Source: Stenotrophomonas tumulicola (lineage in GTDB: Bacteria; Pseudomonadota; Gammaproteobacteria; Xanthomonadales; Xanthomonadaceae). Taken from it: a stretch of 64,000 bases of DNA. Under the pieces are notes generated by a model. That model saw only the letters and a list, made by a program, of their open reading frames with translations, was not told where the DNA came from and ran no database searches. The stretch covers positions 1,054,001 through 1,118,000 of the forward strand of contig NZ_JACGXS010000001.1 of NCBI RefSeq assembly GCF_014117215.1. The letters run 5' to 3'. The translations under genes were made by a program, and so were the position numbers. Below are positions 51,640 through 59,243 of the stretch, one piece after another; the stretch's first letter is position 1; every line of letters starts with the position of its first letter.

Positions 51640-52722
51640 GTGAGCAACGACAGGAAATCCATCCGCCGCAAGAGCCACGGCATCACCATCGACGAGGTCG
51701 CCAGCCTGGCCAAGGTCTCGCCGATGACCGTGTCGCGGGTGGTCAACGGCAAGGGAAACGTCCGCGACTCGACCCGCGAACGCGTGATGCGCGCGGTCGA
51801 CAAGCTGGGCTACACCCCTAACCTGGCCGCCAGCACGTTGGCCGCCGCGCAGAACACGCGCATCGCGTTGATCTACAGCAACCCAAGTGGCGCCTACCTG
51901 CGCGAACTGCTGGTCGGCGTGCTGCACGTGGCGTCGCGCACCGCCATCCAGCTGGTGATCGACTACTGGGATGAAATGGACGCCGCCGACGAGCGCAAGG
52001 CCGCCCGCCGCCTGGCCAAGGGTGTGTCCGGGGTAATCCTGCCGCCGCCATTGTGCGAATCGCATGCCGCCGTGCAGGAACTGGTGAAAGCCAACGTGCC
52101 GGTGGTGGCGATCGCTTCCGGACGTTTCCACGACCGCATTTCCTGCGTGCACATCGACGAATTCCGCGCCGCCCGCGAGATGACCGAACACCTCATCGCG
52201 CAGGGCCACCAGCGCATCGGCTTCATCAAGGGCCGCGATGACATGACCGCCAGCGAGCTGCGTTTCGAAGGCTTCCGCGCCGCACTGGAAGCGCACGGGC
52301 TGCCGTTGGACAGGCACCTGGTGCAGGCCGGCAACTACACCTACCGCTCCGGCCTGCAGGCGGCCGAGAAGCTGCTGTCGCGCCGCGTGCTGCCCAGCGC
52401 CATCTTCGCCAGCAACGACGACATGGCCGCCGCCGCGGTATCGGTGGCGCACCGTCGCGGGCTGGAAGTGCCGCGCGACCTGTCGGTGGTCGGTTTCGAT
52501 GACAGCTCTTCGGCCACCACGGTCTGGCCCGAACTGACCACCGTCCGCCAGCCGATCGGTGCGATGGCCGATGCCGCCGTCGATGTCCTGCTGCGCAGCA
52601 TCCGCAGCGGCGAACAGGGCGAACGCAGCATCGTCGACGAAGTATTCGGCCACCAGCTGGTGGAACGCCAGTCGGTGGCCCCGCCGCCGCGGACGACGAC
52701 GGGGCGTGGCAGGACGGGATGA
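51640..52722 (+). CDS. LacI-family transcriptional regulator of the xylan/xylose genes
   Basis: A 360-aa repressor-type regulator. The GTG start at 51640 has GAGGG upstream. The HTH is TIDEVASLAKVSPMTVSRVV, followed by the hinge region and the typical LacI linker GYTPNLAASTLA. The sugar-binding domain carries VSGVILPPPLCESHAAVQEL, HLIAQGHQRIGFIKG, IFASNDDMAAAAV and VVGFDDSSSATTVWPELTTV. It is divergent from aguA and convergent with xylA. It probably represses the locus until a xylan-derived sugar binds. The TGGTAGCGCTACCA palindromes at three promoter regions are its likely operators. A xylR-like role is inferred. Confidence 0.9.
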   Translation: MSNDRKSIRRKSHGITIDEVASLAKVSPMTVSRVVNGKGNVRDSTRERVMRAVDKLGYTPNLAASTLAAAQNTRIALIYSNPSGAYLRELLVGVLHVASRTAIQLVIDYWDEMDAADERKAARRLAKGVSGVILPPPLCESHAAVQELVKANVPVVAIASGRFHDRISCVHIDEFRAAREMTEHLIAQGHQRIGFIKGRDDMTASELRFEGFRAALEAHGLPLDRHLVQAGNYTYRSGLQAAEKLLSRRVLPSAIFASNDDMAAAAVSVAHRRGLEVPRDLSVVGFDDSSSATTVWPELTTVRQPIGAMADAAVDVLLRSIRSGEQGERSIVDEVFGHQLVERQSVAPPPRTTTGRGRTG

Positions 52723-52748
52723 GGTCACTGGCATCGCCCGTCCCTGCC
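52708..52748. terminator. Bidirectional hairpin between the convergent regulator and xylA
   Basis: GGCAGGACGGGATG and CATCGCCCGTCCCTGCC can pair with small bulges, making a long GC stem exactly between the two convergent stops (52722 and 52753). It lacks a T-run. Confidence 0.45.
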
Positions 52749-52752
52749 CGGC

Positions 52753-54084
52753 TCAGCGCAGCAGGTACTGGTTGACCAGGTTTTCGTACGCTTCCTGGCG
52801 GCCGCTGGTCTGCGCCGGCTCACCGGCACCGCGGGCCAGGTCGGCGATGGCCGCCAGGTCCAGCCTGCCCTCGGCGAATGCCTTGCCATTGCCGCCATCG
52901 AAGCTGGCGTAGCGCTGCTGGCGCCACTGCTCCAGCGGCGATGTGGTCAGCAGCCCATGGGCGACCTCAAGCCCGCGCGCGAACGCATCCATGCCGCCGA
53001 TATGCGCGATGAAAAGATCCTGCATGTCGGTGGATTCACGGCGCGGCTTGGCATCGAAGTTCAACCCGCCTTCCAGCCCGCCCTGGCGCAGCACCACCAG
53101 CATCGCGCCGATGGTGTCGTACAAGTCGGTCGGGAACTGGTCGGTGTCCCAGCCATTCTGCGGGTTGCCGCGGTTGGCATCGATGCTGCCCAGCAGCCCT
53201 GCATCGGACGCCACCTGCAGGTCGTGCTGGAAGGTGTGCCCGGCCAGCGTGGCATGGTTGGCTTCGATGTTGAGCTTGAAATCCTTTTCCAGGCCGTGCT
53301 GGCGCAGGAAACCGGCCACGGTGGCGCTGTCGAAATCGTACTGGTGGTTCATCGGCTCCATCGGCTTGGGCTCGATCAGGAAGTTGCCCTTCAGCCCGAT
53401 GCTGCGGCCATGGTCGCGTGCCGCCGCCAGGAAACGCGCGAAGTTTTCCAGTTCGCGCTTCATGTCGGTGTTGTGCAGGCTCGAATAGCCCTCGCGGCCA
53501 CCCCAGAACACGTAGTGCTCGCCGCCCAGTTCGACGGTGGCTTCCAGCGCCGCCTTGACCTGGATGGCCGCGCGCGAGACCACCGCGAAATCCGGATTGG
53601 TGCCCGCACCGTTCATGTAGCGCGGGTGCGAGAACAGGTTCGCGGTGCCCCACAGCAGCTTCATGCCGGTGGCATCCTGGCGTTGCTTGGCCAGCCCGAC
53701 CATGTGCTTGAGGTTGCGCTCGTATTCGCCGATGTCCTCGGCATCCGGTGCCAGGTCGATGTCGTGGAAACACCAGAATGGCGTGCCCAGCTTGGTGAAG
53801 AATTCGAATGCGGCATCCACCTTGGCTTCGGCGGTGGCCATCGGCGAGCCGGATTCCCATGGGAACCGGCGGGTGCCGGGACCGAACGGGTCGTGGCCGG
53901 CATTGCCGAAGGTATGCCAGTAGCAGGTGGCGAAGCGCAGGTGCTCGGCCATGGTCTTGCCGCCGATCACCCGGTTGGCGTCATACACCTTGAACGCCAG
54001 CGGGTTGTCCGATTCGCGGCCTTCGAAGCCGATGCGGCCGATGCCGGGGAAGTATTCCTTTGCGCCGATGAAGAGGCTGGTCAT
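52753..54084 (-). CDS. xylA: Xylose isomerase
   Basis: It converts D-xylose to D-xylulose. The start at 54084 (ATG after AAGGA) gives 443 aa, the length of class II xylose isomerases. Signatures: [20 protein letters not shown], the catalytic His in [46 protein letters not shown] and [20 protein letters not shown] (metal ligands Glu, His, Asp), then [19 protein letters not shown]. All are intact. The gene is 30 bp downstream of xylB and is part of the same operon. The enzyme is cytoplasmic. Confidence 0.97.
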   Translation of the reverse strand: MTSLFIGAKEYFPGIGRIGFEGRESDNPLAFKVYDANRVIGGKTMAEHLRFATCYWHTFGNAGHDPFGPGTRRFPWESGSPMATAEAKVDAAFEFFTKLGTPFWCFHDIDLAPDAEDIGEYERNLKHMVGLAKQRQDATGMKLLWGTANLFSHPRYMNGAGTNPDFAVVSRAAIQVKAALEATVELGGEHYVFWGGREGYSSLHNTDMKRELENFARFLAAARDHGRSIGLKGNFLIEPKPMEPMNHQYDFDSATVAGFLRQHGLEKDFKLNIEANHATLAGHTFQHDLQVASDAGLLGSIDANRGNPQNGWDTDQFPTDLYDTIGAMLVVLRQGGLEGGLNFDAKPRRESTDMQDLFIAHIGGMDAFARGLEVAHGLLTTSPLEQWRQQRYASFDGGNGKAFAEGRLDLAAIADLARGAGEPAQTSGRQEAYENLVNQYLLR

Positions 54085-54114
54085 GGTCAATCCTTCATTG
54101 CTGGGGGGATGGGG

Positions 54115-55632
54115 TCAGGCGTACAGCGGAGTGATCGCCTGCAGGTAGGTCTGGAAACGCTGGTAGCCGGCGGCATAGGCCGCGACATGCTCCGGGTTGG
54201 GTCGCGTGGACAGGGCCTCGTCCACCTGCAGGTGCGCAAGCACCACGTCGGCCAGCGTGTCGGCGGCGCCCGTGGCGCGCTGGTGGGCCCACAGCGCCTG
54301 CAGCGCGGCACCGAACGCGGCACCCTCGGGCTGGCTGGGCACCACCACCGGCAGGTCGAACACGTCGGCCACCAGTTGGCGCCATTGCGCGCTCTTGCTG
54401 CCGCCGCCGGTGAGCAGCACGGTGTCGAAGGAGAGCCCGGCATCGACGAAGGCGTCATAGCCATTGCGCAGGCTGTAGGTCGCCCCTTCCATCGCGGCGC
54501 GGTAGTGATGCGCGGCAGTGGCGTTGTGCAGGTTCATGCCGAACAGGCTGGCACGCGCCCCGGGCAGGTCCGGCGTGCGTTCGCCATTGAAGAACGGCAG
54601 CATCACCAGGCCATCCGCACCCGGCGCCGTGCTGGCGATGGCCGCTTCGGCCCCGCTACGGTCGAGCTGGAACAGCCGCGCGGTGGTTTCGGTGGCGACG
54701 GTGCAGTTCATCGTGCAGATCAGCGGCAACCAGCCACCGCTGGAGGAACAGAACGCTGCCCAGCGTGCCTGCGCATCGACCACCGGATGGTCGGCAAAGG
54801 CGAACAGCGTGCCTGAAGTGCCCAGGCTCATCGTCAAGCGGCCCGGCACCACGTTGCCGGTGCCGATCGCGGCCATCATGTTGTCGCCGCCACCGGTGGT
54901 GACCAGCACGCCTGCGGGCAACTGCAGCAGGCCCGCGACAGCCGGCAGCAGTGCGAACGTGGTGCCGGCTTCGACCAATGGCGGCAGCGCATCGCGCAGG
55001 TCGCGCCGGTCGTCGATCGCACGCAGCATCGGCTCGGACCAGCTGCGGCTGCGCACGTCCAGCCAACCGGTGCCGGACGCATCGCCGGCTTCCATGAAGC
55101 GCTCACCGGTCAGCCAGAAGTTCACGTAGTCATGCGGCAGCAGGATGCTGGCCATTGCCGCGTAGGCATCGGGACGATGCACGCGCGTCCATGGCAGCTT
55201 CGAGGCGGTGTAGCCGGTGAGGATCGGGTTGCCGGCCAGCTCCACGCTGCCAGCGACGCCACCCACCGCCTGCATGATCGCCTCGGACTCGGCATGCGTG
55301 CTGGTATCGCACCACAGCTTCACCGGCGCGGTGACGTCGCCGTCGGCCGATAGCGCAACGAAGCCGTGCTGCTGGCCGGAAACGGCGATGGCACGCACGC
55401 GCAGGCGCTGGCCTGGCTCAAGCGCGGCAAAGCAGGACTGGATCGCATCGATCCACCAGCGCGCCTCCTGTTCGCGGGTGCCGTCGTCACGACTGGTCAG
55501 TTCCAGCGCTGCGGCGGTGGTGGCGACCACGGCGCGTGCCTGCGGATCATAGGCCACCAGCTTGACGCCCTGCGTGCCCACATCCAGGCCGATGAACAGG
55601 CCGTCTTCGCGTGTTGGAACGGTTTCAGCCAT
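54115..55632 (-). CDS. xylB: Xylulokinase
   Basis: It phosphorylates D-xylulose to xylulose 5-phosphate. A 505-aa FGGY-family kinase: phosphate-1 motif FIGLDVGTQGVKLVAYD, VSGQQHGFVAL, HDYVNFWLTGE with the nearby catalytic Asp (MEAGDASGTGWLD), adenosine-binding VTTGGGDNMMAAIGTG, and VLLTGGGSKSAQWRQL. The start is at the ATG ending at 55632. It is the first gene of the xylBA operon. A near-perfect operator palindrome (55649-55662) sits 17 bp upstream of the start codon, overlapping a likely -10 region (TATGAT on the minus strand). Confidence 0.96.
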   Translation of the reverse strand: MAETVPTREDGLFIGLDVGTQGVKLVAYDPQARAVVATTAAALELTSRDDGTREQEARWWIDAIQSCFAALEPGQRLRVRAIAVSGQQHGFVALSADGDVTAPVKLWCDTSTHAESEAIMQAVGGVAGSVELAGNPILTGYTASKLPWTRVHRPDAYAAMASILLPHDYVNFWLTGERFMEAGDASGTGWLDVRSRSWSEPMLRAIDDRRDLRDALPPLVEAGTTFALLPAVAGLLQLPAGVLVTTGGGDNMMAAIGTGNVVPGRLTMSLGTSGTLFAFADHPVVDAQARWAAFCSSSGGWLPLICTMNCTVATETTARLFQLDRSGAEAAIASTAPGADGLVMLPFFNGERTPDLPGARASLFGMNLHNATAAHHYRAAMEGATYSLRNGYDAFVDAGLSFDTVLLTGGGSKSAQWRQLVADVFDLPVVVPSQPEGAAFGAALQALWAHQRATGAADTLADVVLAHLQVDEALSTRPNPEHVAAYAAGYQRFQTYLQAITPLYA

Positions 55633-55648
55633 GGACCTGTCCTGTGAA

Positions 55649-55662
55649 TGGTAGCGCTATCA
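55649..55662. promoter_or_regulatory. XylR-type operator TGGTAGCGCTATCA in front of xylB
   Basis: One mismatch from the 14-bp palindrome TGGTAGCGCTACCA found twice upstream of the transport genes. The position next to the AT-rich promoter of the xylBA operon fits a repressor-binding site. Confidence 0.75.
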
Positions 55663-55818
55663 TAAAAATATCCAAAAAAAGGCGGATGTCTCTTCCGCTG
55701 CATTTCCAGATGCAGATGCACGATGCCATCTGCATGGCCCTACTCTAAGCAAGAACGGGCACAAAGCCATGCTGCAGCGCGCAAGCGCTCCCCTGCCATG
55801 GCACCGCGATCATCCCTG

Positions 55819-56637
55819 CTACTCGAACACCCAGTCGAACCAGGTGCCGACCTGGTCGCCCGCAGCCAGCACGCCAGGCACCAGGTTGAACGCGTCCGGC
55901 GGCCCGGTCTGCGGCTCCACGCAGGTGGCATGCGCGGGTTCGTCGAATACCACCCAGTGATCACTGCCGGCGCGCAGCGTCAACACCTGGCCGCCACGTC
56001 GCAGCAACACCGGCTGCGTGTTGAGGAAGCAGTCGTCCCACGGCCGTGCCGGCACCTCGACGACCGGCAGCCGCGCGATGCCATCGGCGTCACGTGGATA
56101 GCAGGCGGTGGGCGCGAACTGAAGCTGGCCTGGCTTGCGGAACCACGGATGCCAGCCCAGCACCGGCATCGGCATCGGCCTGGCGCCGGCCTGCACGCTC
56201 AGCTCCAGGTGCAGGCGTGGTCCGTCGATGGCGATACGTTGCCGGGCACTGCCGCCGAACGGCCACTGCGTTCCTTCGCCCAGCGCCAACGACAATATGC
56301 ATTCCCGTGCCGTCGCCTGCTCCACCTGCCATGGCAGGCGATAGCCGACCCCATGGATGGCATGGGCACCCAGCGAAGGAGGCAGCTGCACGTCGCGCCC
56401 GTCGAAGCGGAATCGCCCCCCGCGCACGCGTCCGGCCCACGGCAGCATCGGATAACACCCCCACGCGATGGCAGCTGCCTCGACGCCGTCAGCACCCACC
56501 AGCCATGGCTGCCCTGCATGCACCACCTGGGCGAGCCGCCCGCCGGCCTGCGGTGCCACGCTGACGGCCAGCGGCCCGTCGCGCAGTTCGATCAACGGGC
56601 CAACCGCCAGCGGCAAGTGGGCAGCGTCACTCGCCAT
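55819..56637 (-). CDS. Aldose 1-epimerase family protein
   Basis: It probably interconverts alpha and beta anomers of xylose or other aldoses before XylA. Start at the ATG ending at 56637, giving 272 aa. Catalytic-type blocks are PMLPWAGRVRGGRFRFDGRD, the His in GAHAIHGVGYRLPW, the His in VLGWHPWFRK and the acidic residue in ATCVEPQTGPPDAF. The galactose-mutarotase beta-sandwich is supported by regular strands throughout. The start overlaps the GH43 stop by about 11 bp, so the two are coupled and share the transporter operon. Confidence 0.85.
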   Translation of the reverse strand: MASDAAHLPLAVGPLIELRDGPLAVSVAPQAGGRLAQVVHAGQPWLVGADGVEAAAIAWGCYPMLPWAGRVRGGRFRFDGRDVQLPPSLGAHAIHGVGYRLPWQVEQATARECILSLALGEGTQWPFGGSARQRIAIDGPRLHLELSVQAGARPMPMPVLGWHPWFRKPGQLQFAPTACYPRDADGIARLPVVEVPARPWDDCFLNTQPVLLRRGGQVLTLRAGSDHWVVFDEPAHATCVEPQTGPPDAFNLVPGVLAAGDQVGTWFDWVFE

Positions 56638-57643
56638 AGGGGTGCAGCGTGCGGATACGTCCATCCGGCTCATGGTGCAGTTCGGCGACTTTCATGTTGC
56701 GCAGGTGGGTCACGCCTCCGGACAGGATGCTGTCGTGGTAGTAGAGCCACCAGCGGCCTTCGAACTGCACGATCGAATGATGGGTGGTCCAGCCCAGTAC
56801 CGGTGTCAGGATCACGCCTTCATAGCGGAATGGTCCATACGGATTGTCACCGACCCCATAGCACAGCAGATGCGTGTCACCGGTCGACCAGGACAGGTAA
56901 TAGCGACCCTGGTGGTGGTGCAGCCACGGGCCTTCGAAGAAGCGCCGTGCATGGTCGTCCGCGCGCAGCGGCTGGCCGGCTTCGTCCAGGATCACCACCT
57001 CGCGCGTCGGCTCGGCCAACTGCGTCATGCCGGCCGCCAGCCGCCCTACCCGTGGGCCCAGCGCCGGCGCGGCGCCTGTCGGCTCCACGTGCGCGCTGTC
57101 GTAATGGTTGTCGCGGTAATGCTGCAACTGGCCGCCCCAGATGCCACCGAAATACAGATAGTGTTCGCCATCATGGTCGGCGAACACCGCCGGGTCGATG
57201 GAATAGGTCCCCTCCATGGCTGTCGCTTCGGCCTGGAATGGGCCCTCCGGACGCGGGCTGCTGGCGACGCCGAGGCGGAACCGGCCGTCGGCGGCCTTCG
57301 CCGGGAAATACAGGTAATACGTGCCGTCACGAAACGCGGCATCCGGCGCCCACATCTGCTTCTCGGCCCACGGCACGTCATCGATGTCCAGCGCGACGCC
57401 GCAGTCCTCGGCCGGGCCTTCCGGCGTCGCCATCCGGAAGACGTGGTAATCGCGCATGCCGAAGTGGTCGCCGTTGTCATTGAACGCCACGCCGGCATCG
57501 ATGTCGTGCGAGGGATACACGTACAGCTGGCCCTGGAAAACATGCGCGGACGGATCGGCCGTGTACATGTGGGTGACCAGCGGTGCGGACAGGGCCGAGG
57601 CCTGCAGGTCCTGCAACTGCCGGGGATCGAGTCGTTTGCTCAT
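56627..57643 (-). CDS. GH43 family xylosidase/arabinofuranosidase, cytoplasmic
   Basis: A 338-aa one-domain GH43 enzyme without a signal peptide, so it works in the cytoplasm. The propeller begins LVTHMYTADPSAHVFQGQLY (catalytic base Asp in ADPS), has YSIDPAVFADHDG (pKa-modulating Asp) and RRFFEGPWLHHHQGRYYLSW (acid Glu). The HHSIVQFEGRWWLYYH motif is typical of the subfamily with Ca2+-binding His. It should cleave xylobiose-type or arabinosylated oligosaccharides brought in by the adjacent GPH transporter, whose stop is 26 bp upstream. Confidence 0.9.
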   Translation of the reverse strand: MSKRLDPRQLQDLQASALSAPLVTHMYTADPSAHVFQGQLYVYPSHDIDAGVAFNDNGDHFGMRDYHVFRMATPEGPAEDCGVALDIDDVPWAEKQMWAPDAAFRDGTYYLYFPAKAADGRFRLGVASSPRPEGPFQAEATAMEGTYSIDPAVFADHDGEHYLYFGGIWGGQLQHYRDNHYDSAHVEPTGAAPALGPRVGRLAAGMTQLAEPTREVVILDEAGQPLRADDHARRFFEGPWLHHHQGRYYLSWSTGDTHLLCYGVGDNPYGPFRYEGVILTPVLGWTTHHSIVQFEGRWWLYYHDSILSGGVTHLRNMKVAELHHEPDGRIRTLHPYGE

Positions 57644-57669
57644 CGTAGGGTCTTTCGTAGGGGGATGGA

Positions 57670-59142
57670 TCAGGCTGCGGTGCGACGTGCACCCAGCTCC
57701 TGTTCGATGCGGGCCTCCAGCGGCCGGTCGATGCGGTACAGGAACAGCAGGGCGATCGCGGCGAGGAAGGGAATCGCGCTGTACAGGCTCACGGTCAGGC
57801 GTATGCCCTGGGCGACGCCCGGCAGCTGCACCGGTGCCGCCGCGTCATAGCCATGGCCCGCAAGGATCGCGGCAACCAGCGCGCCGCCGATGCTCAGCCC
57901 AATCTTCAGTCCGCACAGCATCGCCGAGAAGATGATCGCGGTGGCGCGGCGATGGTTCTTCCATTCGGAGTAATCGGCGACGTCGGCGATCATCGCCCAC
58001 AGCAATGGCGTGGTGATGCCGTAGAAGAACCCGTGCAGGATGTACGCCATCACCACCGTGCCCACTGCCTGTGGCGGGAAGAACCAGAAAGCCAGCAGGC
58101 ACAGCGTGGCCAGCAGCAGCGCCGCGCCGAAGGTGTCGCGCTTGCCGAAGCGGTCGGCGAAGGACTTGGAACAGCCGATGCCGACGATCATGAAGATGAT
58201 GCCGGCCGCACTGAACAGGCTGAACGCCGACGTCGCCGGATCCTTGGGCCAGTGGAATCCCTCCAGGCCCATGCCGCGCAGGGTGCCGTCGACAGCAGCA
58301 AGCGCGTGGTTGAAGCCGACCTGCTGGATGAAGGCCGACAGCGCCTGTTCGTCGAGGTAATAGCGGAAGTAGTACACGTACATGCCACCCTTCAACGCCA
58401 GGGTGATGAATACCAGGATGGTCAGCAGCAGCATGATCCGCCACGGGCCATTGTTCACCAGGTCCGACAGGTCCTGGCGCACGCTGGAAGACTGCTCCAC
58501 GGCCGGCAGCACGCGTTCGCGCGTGGTGAAGAAGGTGATCAGGAAGAACACCGTGCCGACCACCGCGAACAACGCCATGGCGTGTTCGAAGCCGCGTGCG
58601 CGGTCGCCGTCGCCCAGCACCAGCACCAGCGGCAACAGCAGCACCTGGATGATGAACTGCGCGATCATCACCGCGACGAAGCGCCAGGAAGACAGGCTGT
58701 TGCGCTCGGCCATGCTGCCGGTCAACACGCCACTCAGTGCCGAGTACGGCAGGTTGTTGGCCACGTACACCAGCATCAGCAGCGTATAGGTGGCCAGTGC
58801 ATACACCACCTTGCCCTGTGGGCCGAAATCCGGCGTGCTGAACGCTGCCAGTGACAGCGCACCGAACGGCACCGCCGTCCACAGGATCCACGGCCGGAAC
58901 CGGCCCCAGCGGGTACGCGTGCGGTCGGCCACCAGGCCCAGCACCGGCGTGAACACGAAAGCACCCAGCAACCCGACCACGAAGATGATCTTGGCCGCCG
59001 TGGCCGGTGGTATGCGGTAGACGTCGGTGTAGAAGAACGCCAGGAAAGTCACCAGCGTCTGGAAGATCAGGTTGGCGGCCAGGTCGCCCAGGCTGTAGCC
59101 GAATTTTTCAAGGGAGGACAGCTTTTCCGTTGCCTGGTTCAT
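57670..59142 (-). CDS. GPH-family sugar transporter (xyloside/pentoside symporter)
   Basis: A 490-aa MFS carrier of the glycoside-pentoside-hexuronide:cation symporter family. The start at 59142 has AGG upstream. It has about 12 hydrophobic segments. The family motif after TM2 is seen in LGLVADRTRTRWGRFRPWIL. N-terminal KFGYSLGDLAANLIFQTLV is typical of GPH carriers, and MIADVADYSEWKNHRRATAI is the second signature in the central loop. It is the first gene of an operon with GH43 and epimerase. It imports xylosides for the cytoplasmic GH43. The exact substrate is inferred from the neighbours. Confidence 0.9.
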   Translation of the reverse strand: MNQATEKLSSLEKFGYSLGDLAANLIFQTLVTFLAFFYTDVYRIPPATAAKIIFVVGLLGAFVFTPVLGLVADRTRTRWGRFRPWILWTAVPFGALSLAAFSTPDFGPQGKVVYALATYTLLMLVYVANNLPYSALSGVLTGSMAERNSLSSWRFVAVMIAQFIIQVLLLPLVLVLGDGDRARGFEHAMALFAVVGTVFFLITFFTTRERVLPAVEQSSSVRQDLSDLVNNGPWRIMLLLTILVFITLALKGGMYVYYFRYYLDEQALSAFIQQVGFNHALAAVDGTLRGMGLEGFHWPKDPATSAFSLFSAAGIIFMIVGIGCSKSFADRFGKRDTFGAALLLATLCLLAFWFFPPQAVGTVVMAYILHGFFYGITTPLLWAMIADVADYSEWKNHRRATAIIFSAMLCGLKIGLSIGGALVAAILAGHGYDAAAPVQLPGVAQGIRLTVSLYSAIPFLAAIALLFLYRIDRPLEARIEQELGARRTAA

Positions 59143-59181
59143 GGATCCTGGAAGCCCGTGGAGCGTGCTGCGTGGAAAGAC

Positions 59182-59218
59182 GCCGCGTCCGCCTGCCCCG
59201 GAGTGCGGCGGACGCGGC
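59182..59218 (-). terminator. Strong hairpin terminator between the TonB receptor and the GPH transporter
   Basis: GCCGCGTCCGCC and GGCGGACGCGGC form a perfect 12-bp stem with a 13-nt loop, followed on the minus strand by TCTTTCC. It lies 26 bp after the receptor stop and would separate the receptor transcript from the downstream operon, at least in part. Confidence 0.75.
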
Positions 59219-59243
59219 AAAGCACAACCCTTCCCTGCGCGGC